A stretch of 64,000 nt of DNA, from NCBI RefSeq assembly GCF_009295825.1, contig NZ_WHKF01000001.1, forward strand, positions 124,001 through 188,000, written 5' to 3'. The stretch's first letter is position 1. Each line of letters starts with the position of its first letter. Positions 1 to 7,894 of this stretch are shown one piece after another. The position numbers and the translations under genes are program-made. The DNA comes from Marinifilum sp. N1E240 (GTDB lineage Bacteria > Bacteroidota > Bacteroidia > Bacteroidales > Marinifilaceae). The notes beneath the pieces were generated by a model. The model saw only the letters and a program-made list of their open reading frames with translations. It was not told the origin of the DNA and ran no database searches.

Positions 1-1
1 G

Positions 2-322
2 GTTGTTGTATGTGAAACAACTTTATTACCCATTGAGGTTTTAAATAGTACACAGGAAATTGAACTGAATCTGGGACGTGTTCGTAAAAAAAATCGGTAC
101 AGTGAACGAACAATAGATATTGACCTGTTATTCTACGATGATTTAATCATGGATACGGAGAGATTAGAATTACCACATCCTAGAATGGGAGAGAGGATGT
201 TTGCTCTGGCACCATTATCGGAAATTATTCCGGAATTCATTCATCCGATTAGCTTCAAAACAGTTCAAACAATGAAAACTGAATGTGAAGATACTTCAGT
301 AGTTACCATATTTAACTCATAA
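2..322 (+). CDS. folK: HPPK (folate biosynthesis), 3' part only
   Basis: C-terminal 106 residues of 2-amino-4-hydroxy-6-hydroxymethyldihydropteridine pyrophosphokinase, which transfers pyrophosphate from ATP to the pterin in the cytoplasmic folate pathway. The start lies outside the window. The family signature is visible: a basic stretch (GRVRKKNRYSERTID) followed by IDIDLLFYD, which carries the metal-binding Asp pair, then the PHPRMGER segment and APLSEIIPEF. The gene ends at a strong hairpin shared with the convergent upp gene. Confidence 0.92.
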   Translation, partial: VVVCETTLLPIEVLNSTQEIELNLGRVRKKNRYSERTIDIDLLFYDDLIMDTERLELPHPRMGERMFALAPLSEIIPEFIHPISFKTVQTMKTECEDTSVVTIFNS

Positions 323-324
323 AA

Positions 325-348
325 AAAGACTGCCATTTGGCAGTCTTT
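325..348. terminator. bidirectional terminator between folK and upp
   Basis: A perfect 10-bp stem (AAAGACTGCC / GGCAGTCTTT) with a 4-nt loop, flanked by A-rich and T-rich sequence on both sides. It lies between two convergent genes and can serve both. Confidence 0.85.
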
Positions 349-370
349 AATATATAATTTGGATTATTTT

Positions 371-1027
371 CTATCCTAATTTTGGTCCGAAAGCTAAATC
401 TCCAGCATCTCCACAACCAGGAACGATATATGATTTAGAATTTAATTCTGCATCAACAACACCATTCCAAATGGTAATATTTTCTTCAGGAAGATTGTTT
501 TTGATGAAATCGACACCTTGTTGGCTTGCAATAACAGATACAATATGTACATGTTTCGGAGTTCCTTTTGTTAGCATCGCTTTATAGGCTAGCTCCATCG
601 AAGAACCAGTTGCTAACATAGGATCAGCTAGGATTACAATTTTTCCATCGATAGAAGGAGATGAGATGTATTCAAAATTAATTGTGAATTTTCCATCTTC
701 GGTATGCTTACGATATGCTGAGATAAAAGCATTTTCCGACTTGTCGAAATAATTTAATAAACCATTGTGCAAAGGAAGACCAGCTCTTAAAATAGAAGCG
801 ACTACCACTTCATCTTTAGGAAGAGAAGTTTTTGCAGTTCCCAGTGGAGTTTCTACTGACTGCTCTGCGAAATCTAAAGTTTTACTGATTTCATAGGCAT
901 AAATTTCTCCAACTCTTTCAAGATTTCTCCTAAAACGAAGAGGATCATTTTGAACGTTAACGTCTCGGATTTCAGCTATAAATTGGTTAAAAAGGGAGTT
1001 GTTTTCTCCTAAAGTATGGATCACCAT
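371..1027 (-). CDS. upp: uracil phosphoribosyltransferase
   Basis: Converts uracil and PRPP to UMP in pyrimidine salvage; cytoplasmic. The 218-residue length fits the family. The PRPP-binding loop is seen as ILADPMLATGSSM in the second half, and the uracil-binding C-terminus reads GCGDAGDLAFG. The ATG start sits just inside a possible promoter at 1059-1066. It is transcribed alone, toward folK, and shares the folK terminator. Confidence 0.96.
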   Translation of the reverse strand: MVIHTLGENNSLFNQFIAEIRDVNVQNDPLRFRRNLERVGEIYAYEISKTLDFAEQSVETPLGTAKTSLPKDEVVVASILRAGLPLHNGLLNYFDKSENAFISAYRKHTEDGKFTINFEYISSPSIDGKIVILADPMLATGSSMELAYKAMLTKGTPKHVHIVSVIASQQGVDFIKNNLPEENITIWNGVVDAELNSKSYIVPGCGDAGDLAFGPKLG

Positions 1028-1058
1028 GTTATTGTATCATTTAAAAATTAGCTGAGCG

Positions 1059-1066
1059 CAAATATA
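1059..1066 (-). promoter_or_regulatory. candidate -7 box for upp
   Basis: On the minus strand this reads TATATTTG, matching the Bacteroidota -7 consensus TAnnTTTG about 32 bases upstream of the upp start codon. No clear -33 TTTG was found, so support is moderate. Confidence 0.4.
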
Positions 1067-1125
1067 GCCATATTTCAAGAATATTAAAGCAGTAAATAAG
1101 GAAAAAAATAAAAAGCTAATTGATT

Positions 1126-1821
1126 CTAAATTAGACCTTCATCGGCAAAACTGTAATATTGATTATCGCCAATAATTATGTGATCTAAAATGTCTATATT
1201 CATCAGTTTAGCAGCCTCTTTCGCTTTGTTCGTGATATCTTTATCGGCAGCAGAAGGTGATAGATTTCCGGATGGATGGTTGTGGCATAAAATTAGATTT
1301 ACAGCTTCAAGTTGTAGAGCATCTTTTAAGATTAAACGAATATCGAAAACTGTACCAGTAATTCCGCCTGATGACACGTTTTTAATTTCGACAATTTTGT
1401 TGGCTCTATTCATAAACAGAACCCAAAATTCCTCGTGTCCGATATTTTCTACATAAGGAAGGAATAATTCGAAGGCATCCTGACTACAGCTTACTTTTTG
1501 TTTTTGTTTGCTTTGAAAAGCTCTCTGTCTTCTTCCTAATTCAAGTGCAGAAATAATAGCAATGGCTTTGGCTTCCCCAATTCCACGAATTTTCATTAAA
1601 TCGTGAATGGATTTTTTTGCCAAATTATTAAGATCATTATTGCAAGAGGAAAGTATGGATTTGGAAAGTTCTACTGCAGATTGGTTTCGATTACCACTGC
1701 CTATAATTATTGCCAGAAGTTCGGCTGAAGATAAACTTTTAACACCATTGTACATTAATTTTTCTCGCGGGCGATCTTCAAGTGCCCAGTCTTTAATGCT
1801 TAGTTTATTATACTCTTCCAT
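1126..1821 (-). CDS. radC: RadC family JAB/MPN-domain protein
   Basis: 231-residue RadC. An N-terminal helix-hairpin-helix-like region (KIRGIGEAKAIAIISALELGRR, residues about 78-100) precedes a JAB1/MPN metalloprotease-like domain. The zinc motif is intact as CHNHPSGNLSPSAAD near residue 177 (H-x-H...S...D). The annotated DNA repair role of this family is historical and weakly supported; its actual substrate is unknown. The gene stands alone between upp and rpsT. Confidence 0.93.
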   Translation of the reverse strand: MEEYNKLSIKDWALEDRPREKLMYNGVKSLSSAELLAIIIGSGNRNQSAVELSKSILSSCNNDLNNLAKKSIHDLMKIRGIGEAKAIAIISALELGRRQRAFQSKQKQKVSCSQDAFELFLPYVENIGHEEFWVLFMNRANKIVEIKNVSSGGITGTVFDIRLILKDALQLEAVNLILCHNHPSGNLSPSAADKDITNKAKEAAKLMNIDILDHIIIGDNQYYSFADEGLI

Positions 1822-1896
1822 AGTTATTTGTGCAAATACTTAATTAAAGTTATGAATTTGCTCAAACAATACAAATATGAAATAGGTACATGCCAA

Positions 1897-1924
1897 AAAA
1901 GGGTCCTCAAATGAGAACCCTTTA
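1897..1924 (-). terminator. terminator after rpsT
   Basis: Hairpin with arms AAAGGGT..CTC and GAG..ACCCTTT around an AAAT loop and one mismatch. On the minus strand it is followed by a run of T, just beyond the rpsT stop. Confidence 0.7.
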
Positions 1925-1942
1925 TAACAGAGTTATAGTGTC

Positions 1943-2194
1943 TTAAAGCTTGTTAACGTGTGAAGCTAATTTAGATTTCAAGTTAGCAGCTTTGTTCTTA
2001 TGAATCACATTGATTTTTGCAAGCTTATCTAACATTGCAGTAACCTCTGGAAGTAATTCATTAGCAGCTTCCTTATCTGAAGTAGCACGTAACTTTCTTA
2101 CAGCATTTCTAGCAGTCTTAGCAAAATACTTATTGTGTACTCTTTTCTTTTCAGACTGTCTAATTCTTTTAATTGCAGATTGATGATTTGCCAT
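1943..2194 (-). CDS. rpsT: 30S ribosomal protein S20
   Basis: 83-residue basic protein that binds 16S rRNA in the small subunit. The family start [18 protein letters not shown] is clear and the length is standard. It lies 27 nt downstream of a tRNA-Glu gene on the same strand, and I see no promoter box between them, so co-transcription with the tRNA pair is likely. Confidence 0.97.
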   Translation of the reverse strand: MANHQSAIKRIRQSEKKRVHNKYFAKTARNAVRKLRATSDKEAANELLPEVTAMLDKLAKINVIHKNKAANLKSKLASHVNKL

Positions 2195-2221
2195 CTCTTA
2201 AAGTTATCTAAATTATTATCT

Positions 2222-2296
2222 TGGTAGTCCGTACGGGAATCGAACCCGTGTTACCAGAATGAAAATCTGGCGTCCTAACCCCTAGACGAACGGACC
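2222..2296 (-). tRNA. tRNA-Glu (TTC), CCA encoded
   Basis: On the minus strand a full cloverleaf is visible. The acceptor stem is GGTCCGT/ACGGACT, the anticodon stem CCAGA/TCTGG carries the seven-base loop TTTTCAT (anticodon TTC), and the T-arm contains GGTTCGATTCC. The discriminator A is at 2225 and a genome-encoded CCA occupies 2224-2222. This is the second of two tandem copies whose bodies are identical. Confidence 0.96.
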
Positions 2297-2355
2297 ATTG
2301 GTTTATTAATACACAACAAATATAATTTAACATTTAATTTGCTGCGAAATCTTAG

Positions 2356-2427
2356 TAGTCCGTACGGGAATCGAACCCGTGTTACCAGAATGAAAATCTG
2401 GCGTCCTAACCCCTAGACGAACGGACC
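2356..2427 (-). tRNA. tRNA-Glu (TTC), CCA not encoded
   Basis: Its 72-nt body is identical to that of the copy at 2225-2296, with anticodon TTC. Unlike that copy, the three bases after the discriminator read CTA instead of CCA, so the 3' end must be supplied by the CCA-adding enzyme. It is the promoter-proximal gene of the pair. Confidence 0.95.
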
Positions 2428-2446
2428 ATCTAATTTTTCAGAGCTG

Positions 2447-2477
2447 CAAAGATAATTCTTTTTTTTGTTTCCACAAA
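2447..2477 (-). promoter_or_regulatory. promoter for the tRNA-Glu/rpsT unit
   Basis: On the minus strand TTTG (2477-2474) is followed after 19 nt by TATCTTTG (2454-2447), 20 nt before the first tRNA. Both boxes match the Bacteroidota sigma consensus exactly, making this one of the best promoters in the window. Confidence 0.8.
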
Positions 2478-2658
2478 TACTTTGCAATATTTCTCTTTTG
2501 TTTTTGCTAGCGAATGTTTGAGTTTTTAAGGCTCATCTTTTTTTCTTTAGCGATGCAAAGTAAATTATAATTCTTTAAACCCACAATACTTTTTTTGAAA
2601 AAAAACAGACATTTTTTTCATTCTTAAACTAAGTGCTTCAATTTAAGCGAGAAAAAAA

Positions 2659-3600
2659 TTAGCGCCATTCTACAATTGTTCCTCTATCACTATTCAAAAG
2701 GCTGTTTGGGATTGTTTTTTGTATGTGTTCGCCCAGTAATTCTAACAATTTATTTTTTGAATAATGTCTGGAATAAACCAAACTTACTTCACGAAGAGGG
2801 TGTAAGTTTGAAAATTTCTTTACCTGTTTTAATTTTTCTTCAGGTAAATATTGGGTAGCTAGTTCAGGAATTAAAGTAAAACCACCTTCTCGATCTACAA
2901 TTTTCATTAATGTCTCTAAAGAGTTACTTTCAAATTCAAATGGCAATTCCTGATGTTGCAAGTCATGCATCTCACATAAATTGATCACCTGATTTCTGAA
3001 ACAGTGTCCATCTCCAAGCATCCATATTTCAGGAGTAGCAATATCTTTTACTTCTATATGTGATTGTTGCAATAAATTGTGATCCTTGTGTGCGTAAATC
3101 ATCATTTCTTCGAAAAAGAGAGGACGCTCCAGAATTTTTTCATCTTTGGCAGGTGTAACAAATATACCAACATCAATTTGATCCTTTTTTAAGCTCTTCA
3201 TGATATCTTCCGAAACCATTTCTTCTACTTCAACCTTAATTGCCGGATATTTTCGAATGTAATCACCTATAAACATAGGAAGTAGAAAAGGAGCGAGAGT
3301 TGGAATAATACCAATTTTTAAATTACCTTCAACTGTATTTTTGTGATCTTTAATAATCTCATCAACCTTTTTGGTTTCACCCAGGATAATTCTGGCTTGC
3401 TCAATAATACGCTCACCAACATCGGTGGGAATAATTGGTTGCTTAGTTCTATCGAATAATGTTACATCAAGAAATTCTTCTAACTTCTTGATTTGCATAC
3501 TTAAGGTTGGTTGAGTGATAAAACATTTTTCGGCAGCAGTTGCAAAATGGCGAAAGGTGTCAACAGCAACAATGTATTCGAGTTGAGTAATTGTGATCAT
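2659..3600 (-). CDS. oxyR: OxyR-type peroxide-sensing LysR regulator
   Basis: 313-residue LysR-family activator. The N-terminal winged helix-turn-helix (FRHFATAAEKCFITQPTLSMQ) is followed by the substrate-binding-like fold. The redox pair is at C200 and C209 within GHCFRNQVINLC, almost exactly the spacing and position of the peroxide-sensing C199/C208 of E. coli OxyR, so peroxide sensing is likely. I place the start at 3600 (MITITQLEYI), where the family begins; an in-frame extension to 3732 encodes a non-conserved, AT-rich leader. No target catalase or peroxiredoxin gene is adjacent. Confidence 0.92.
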   Translation of the reverse strand: MITITQLEYIVAVDTFRHFATAAEKCFITQPTLSMQIKKLEEFLDVTLFDRTKQPIIPTDVGERIIEQARIILGETKKVDEIIKDHKNTVEGNLKIGIIPTLAPFLLPMFIGDYIRKYPAIKVEVEEMVSEDIMKSLKKDQIDVGIFVTPAKDEKILERPLFFEEMMIYAHKDHNLLQQSHIEVKDIATPEIWMLGDGHCFRNQVINLCEMHDLQHQELPFEFESNSLETLMKIVDREGGFTLIPELATQYLPEEKLKQVKKFSNLHPLREVSLVYSRHYSKNKLLELLGEHIQKTIPNSLLNSDRGTIVEWR

Positions 3601-3731
3601 GAGATATTTCGTTTGTTTGATTTCAAGCCAAATATAAAAAATATCTATAATATTATAAACAATATTGATTTGATTGATACGAATAAGCTTAGTATATTTG
3701 ATATAGAAAACAAATAGTAAGTTGGTTTTCA

Positions 3732-3739
3732 CAAAATTA
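3732..3739 (-). promoter_or_regulatory. candidate -7 box for oxyR
   Basis: The minus strand reads TAATTTTG, a full match to TAnnTTTG. It implies an AT-rich 5' UTR of about 125 nt before the oxyR start at 3600, which supports the shorter start choice. Confidence 0.45.
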
Positions 3740-4132
3740 CTTACAACACAATTAAAAAATTACCTTTTACTAGGGTTAGTAAAAATAATAGTTTGATAGT
3801 TTTTGTTATTTAAGTTTTATTAGATGTTTGGGTTTTGCAGCCGGGGTTTGGGTCCCCGGCTTCTTTATTTTATATTTCTTCCTAAGTCATTTCATCATTA
3901 TTTATCTACTTTTGCCATTCGGCTAAAAAAACTGAGTAGTTAGTATCTTTTTATCTTTCAAATTAATTTAAGTTATTTCTGGGAGTAAATTTGCAAAGTC
4001 TTAATTATGAATTGATAATGAAGATATGTTTTGTAGCACTCATGCTGAATAGCAGAAACTGCACCTAAAAAATGTACTACTTTAGTCGGCGATTTAGAAT
4101 AATATAAACATCAATATAAAAACCGATTAGAG
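3740..4132. other. intergenic region between divergent oxyR and CoA-transferase
   Basis: No gene is seen. The region contains a strong plus-strand hairpin at 3840-3860 and two exact -7 boxes on the plus strand: TACTTTTG at 3907-3914 and TAAATTTG at 3986-3993. Either could drive the CoA-transferase gene with a 5' UTR of roughly 135-215 nt. A -33 element is not clear for either. Confidence 0.5.
3840..3860 (+). terminator. orphan rho-independent terminator-like hairpin
   Basis: A perfect 7-bp GC-only stem (GCCGGGG / CCCCGGC) with a 7-nt loop, followed by TTCTTTATTTT. It points along the plus strand, yet no plus-strand gene lies upstream: the neighbour, oxyR, is transcribed the other way. It could end a small RNA or an antisense transcript. 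Confidence 0.6.
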
Positions 4133-5440
4133 ATGCGTAAGGAGATTAAGACAGTTTCTTTTGAAGAAGCAGCGAAGGTGATTAAGTCTGGCGATAGAGT
4201 ACATTTACACTCTGTTGCATTGACACCTCATAAATTTATTAATGCAATGTGCGATCGCGGTCGTAACGGCGAAATTTACGATGTAACAATTCAGCACATT
4301 CACACCGAGGGTCCAGCACCTTATGCTGATCCGGAATTTGAAGGAATTTTTAATCTTGAATCTTTGTTTGTAGGAGCAAACGTTAGAAAGCAAACTCAAG
4401 CTGGATACGCAGATTATATTCCTGTTTTCTTGGGAGAAACTCAACAGTTGATTCGCGAAGGTATTTTGAATGTAAATGTTGCGGTTGTACAAGTAAGTAC
4501 TCCTGATAAGCATGGATATGTATCTTTAGGAACTTCAGTAGAGGCTAGTAAAGCTGCAGTTGAAGAAGCTGATACAGTTGTTGCAATTATCAACCCAAAT
4601 GTACCTCGTGCTTTTGGTGATGCAATGATGCCATTAAGTATGTTCGATGTTTTCTGTGAAGATAATTCTCCACTAATAGAGCATCACAACGCACCTTTAT
4701 CTGATCTTGATATTCAAATTGGTAAAAATGTTGCTGGTTTAATTCCTGATGGAGCTTGTCTTCAAATGGGTATTGGTGGTATTCCTAATGCTGTATTGGC
4801 ACAGTTAGGAAATCACAAAGATCTTGGAGTACATACTGAAATGTTTGCTGACGGTCTTCTTCCTTTGGTAGAAAGCGGTGTTGTAAACGGTAGAAACAAG
4901 AAATTAGATCCAGGTAAAATTGTTGCTGGTTTCTTGATGGGAACAAAAGAGCTTTACGATTTCGTTGATGATAACCCAGGAGTATTAATGATGGATGTAT
5001 CATATACTAATGGTGTTGGTATTATCAAGCAAAATCCTAAGGTTTGTGCAATTAACTCTGCATTATCAATTGATATTACAGGTCAGGTTTGTGCTGATTC
5101 TATCGGAACTAAGCATTATTCTGGAGTAGGTGGTCAAATTGACTTTACTCGTGGAGCAGCGGCTTCTGAAGGTGGTGTACCAATTATTGCAATGCCATCG
5201 GTAACAGGAAAAGGTGTTTCGAAAATTACTCCAACATTGTTGACTGGTTCGGGTGTTGTAACTACTCGTAACAACATGAGATGGTTTGTAACAGAACACG
5301 GAGCTGTAAACTTATTTGGTAAATCTCTTCAACAAAGAGCTAAAGCAATTATTTCTGTTGCTCACCCAGATTTTAGAGAAGAGTTGGATAGAGCTGCATT
5401 CGAAAGATTCGGAAGCCACTATCACTTTGTAAAGAAATAG
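4133..5440 (+). CDS. acetyl-CoA hydrolase/transferase family CoA-transferase
   Basis: 435-residue two-domain CoA-transferase resembling 4-hydroxybutyrate or butyryl-CoA:acetate CoA-transferases. It moves CoA between acyl-CoA and a free carboxylate such as acetate. The family motifs QMGIGGIPNAVL and HTEMFADG (the Glu being the expected covalent CoA-thioester residue) are present. The length fits the 4-hydroxybutyrate/butyrate transferase type, shorter than succinate-type relatives of about 500 residues. Substrate cannot be fixed from sequence. It could interlock with the propionate pathway implied by mutAB about 7 kb away. Monocistronic, ending at a strong terminator. Confidence 0.85.
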   Translation: MRKEIKTVSFEEAAKVIKSGDRVHLHSVALTPHKFINAMCDRGRNGEIYDVTIQHIHTEGPAPYADPEFEGIFNLESLFVGANVRKQTQAGYADYIPVFLGETQQLIREGILNVNVAVVQVSTPDKHGYVSLGTSVEASKAAVEEADTVVAIINPNVPRAFGDAMMPLSMFDVFCEDNSPLIEHHNAPLSDLDIQIGKNVAGLIPDGACLQMGIGGIPNAVLAQLGNHKDLGVHTEMFADGLLPLVESGVVNGRNKKLDPGKIVAGFLMGTKELYDFVDDNPGVLMMDVSYTNGVGIIKQNPKVCAINSALSIDITGQVCADSIGTKHYSGVGGQIDFTRGAAASEGGVPIIAMPSVTGKGVSKITPTLLTGSGVVTTRNNMRWFVTEHGAVNLFGKSLQQRAKAIISVAHPDFREELDRAAFERFGSHYHFVKK

Positions 5441-5466
5441 TAAATAAGTTATTTTAGATATATCAA

Positions 5467-5490
5467 AAAGGCATCCAACAGGATGCCTTT
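5467..5490. terminator. bidirectional terminator
   Basis: A 10-bp stem AAAGGCATCC / GGATGCCTTT with loop AACA and T-runs on both sides. It separates the CoA-transferase from the convergent sensor kinase gene. Confidence 0.88.
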
Positions 5491-5492
5491 TT

Positions 5493-7811
5493 TTATGCGT
5501 TTGATTTTGGAACTGATTCCATCAGTTTTTCTGATTTTGGAATAGTTATGTAGAAACTACTTCCTTTTCCTTCTTCACTTTCAGCCCAAATTTTACCTCC
5601 ATTTTTTTCTACGTACTCTTTGCAAAGTAATAATCCAATTCCGGCACCCTTCTCCTGAGCAGTTCCCAAAGCTAGATAATTGCTATCCAAACGGAATATT
5701 TTATTCAAATTCCGCTTGCTCATACCTACACCTTCATCCGAAATTTCCAATTCAACTAAATATTTTTTCTCTCTTGCTGATAACGTAATTTTGCCTTCTG
5801 GAAAGGAAAATTTAACTGCATTTGAAATTAAATTTTTAAAGACTTCGGTGATTGCTGCCGGATCGGCATAAACCATTGAGGTGTTATCCATATTAAAAAT
5901 CACCTTAATGTTCTTTTCAATAATAGGACCTGATAATTTTTGCAAAGTATTGTTTAAATACTCCTTAATATTAAAATATCGTGGAACAAAATTTGTTTTT
6001 CCAGCCTGCGAAGCCGACCAAAGTAAAATATTTTCAACAAGGTTGTTGGTATGTGTTGAGACATCTCGAATTTCTCTCGCCAGAGTTTTTTGAACTTCAA
6101 TATCGTTCTCTTCTAAGCTGTCAATTAAATTTGAACTGATGTTTTTTAAATCGATAAAAGGTTCTCTTAGGTCGCTCGATATGATATTGAAAATTTTATC
6201 TTTAGTAAGATTCAGATCTCTTAGGATCAATTCCGATTCTTTTAAACGTGAATTGATATCCTCAAGTTCATTGTTTTTTTCACTTAGTGCAGTTGTAGCT
6301 TCTTTCCTGATTTTAATGTTCTTTTTAACGAAGTAGCCTATTATACCTGCGGAAATAATCAGAGTAATAAAAAGATAAATAAGAATGGTTTGCATTCTAT
6401 TGTATTCTTTCAAACTTTTGATCTCATCTTTATTTTTAGAAATTTCATAATTGGCTTCAAATTCCGATATTTTTCCTTTATCTAGCTGATCAACAATGCT
6501 ATCGTATTGTGTATTGGAATAGTTGCGGTAATATTTTAGAGCCTTCTGATAATCACCTTTATTGGAAAAATATTCGAATAAATTCTCTGAAGTTTTCTTC
6601 TGAAGATTTCTGTCGTTGGATAAGTTTGCATTTTCAAAAGCGGTTTTTAAAAATTGCAAAGCTTCATCACTCTTGTAAAAATTCATTAGAATTTCACCAA
6701 TGCTATTCGAAGAATAGGCTATGCCTTTTACATTCCCTATTTTCTCATGAAGATTCAAAGCAATTTTATGGAATTCCTGACTTTTATCGAAATTATTAAA
6801 ACTACGATACAGGTTTCCAATCAAAGAAAATACATTGGCTTGTTCTTTTAGATCTCCGATCTCATCGTAAATTTTTAAAGATTCGTTGTAATGTTTTAGT
6901 GAAAAATCAAGTTCGTTTAAATCTTTGTATACAGTTCCGATATTTTTAAGAGTGGCAGCGGTAAATCTTTTATTGCCTTGATTTCTTCTTAATTCAAGTG
7001 CTCTATTATAGAAAATTAAAGATTCGTTGTAGTTATTTAATCGCCAGTAAATTCCTCCAATATCATTTAAAGTATAGGCAATTAATGATTTGTTACCTGC
7101 CTCTTCTCTAAGTACCAATGCTTTTTTGTAATAATCTAGGGCTTTATTGTATTTGTTGAGGTTCTTGTATACATTTCCCAGATTATTTAAGGAAGCAGCA
7201 ATGTCTGATTTATCACCAAGTTTAGATCGAATTTCCAGAGATTTTAGATAGTATTCCAGAGAGTTGGCGTAATCTTTTTTTAGCCAATAAACACTACCAA
7301 TATTATTTAAGGTGTAGGCAACTTCTTTTTCGGTTCCTTCTTTTGCTCTAATATCAAGCGATTTATTGAAATACTCAAGAGCTTTTTCGTATTTCTGAAG
7401 TATTTTATAAATCTCACCTATATTATTGTATGACGCGGAAATAGATAAATATTCGGTAGTTGTTTTTCTAATTGCGAGAGCTTGTTCATGACAATCCAAT
7501 GCCCTTCTTAAATTGTTTATTTTTCGGTACAGATTGCCAAGCTCATATAAGGCATCTGATTTTTCGATTGGTTTTTCCGCTAATAAAACAACAATTTCCT
7601 TAGAGTAATTTATGCTTTTATTGAGGTTTACTTCCTGGTATAATTTTGAGAGTTCCTCCAGTAAGGCAATTCTTTCGTTACCTTGAGTTTTTAGAAGCAT
7701 CTCTTCCGCCTTCTGAATTTGATCCTGTGAAATTGCATTCATACCAGGTATGAAAGCAAGAAGAAGAATCAAAGAAAAAATTCTGGAGTAATGAGAAATG
7801 GCGTAGCACAT
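5493..7811 (-). CDS. TPR-repeat sensor histidine kinase lacking the H-box His
   Basis: 772 residues: signal peptide (1-28), about ten tetratricopeptide repeats in the periplasm (about 70-440), a transmembrane helix (about 465-490), a coiled coil, a HisKA-like dimerisation region and a C-terminal HATPase_c domain. The ATP-binding boxes look intact (NLISNAVKF, DEGVGM, IFRL, GAGIGLLLCKEY). The H-box, normally IIAHDLRNP in this family, reads IISSDLREP, with Ser546 where the phospho-accepting His should be. It may therefore be a pseudokinase, or act with a partner. No response regulator is adjacent, and the protein has no receiver domain. Confidence 0.88.
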   Translation of the reverse strand: MCYAISHYSRIFSLILLLAFIPGMNAISQDQIQKAEEMLLKTQGNERIALLEELSKLYQEVNLNKSINYSKEIVVLLAEKPIEKSDALYELGNLYRKINNLRRALDCHEQALAIRKTTTEYLSISASYNNIGEIYKILQKYEKALEYFNKSLDIRAKEGTEKEVAYTLNNIGSVYWLKKDYANSLEYYLKSLEIRSKLGDKSDIAASLNNLGNVYKNLNKYNKALDYYKKALVLREEAGNKSLIAYTLNDIGGIYWRLNNYNESLIFYNRALELRRNQGNKRFTAATLKNIGTVYKDLNELDFSLKHYNESLKIYDEIGDLKEQANVFSLIGNLYRSFNNFDKSQEFHKIALNLHEKIGNVKGIAYSSNSIGEILMNFYKSDEALQFLKTAFENANLSNDRNLQKKTSENLFEYFSNKGDYQKALKYYRNYSNTQYDSIVDQLDKGKISEFEANYEISKNKDEIKSLKEYNRMQTILIYLFITLIISAGIIGYFVKKNIKIRKEATTALSEKNNELEDINSRLKESELILRDLNLTKDKIFNIISSDLREPFIDLKNISSNLIDSLEENDIEVQKTLAREIRDVSTHTNNLVENILLWSASQAGKTNFVPRYFNIKEYLNNTLQKLSGPIIEKNIKVIFNMDNTSMVYADPAAITEVFKNLISNAVKFSFPEGKITLSAREKKYLVELEISDEGVGMSKRNLNKIFRLDSNYLALGTAQEKGAGIGLLLCKEYVEKNGGKIWAESEEGKGSSFYITIPKSEKLMESVPKSNA

Positions 7812-7894
7812 TTTAGAATCAGTTTAATTCTAAAAATAGCATTATTTTACTACCGATCAAAACATTACTACCAGAACCTTTAAGGCAAAAAACA

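Noticed and set aside
3601-3732. N-terminal extension of oxyR to 3732
   Set aside because: The extra 44 residues are AT-driven and outside the LysR family; the start at 3600 matches the family and the redox cysteine positions.
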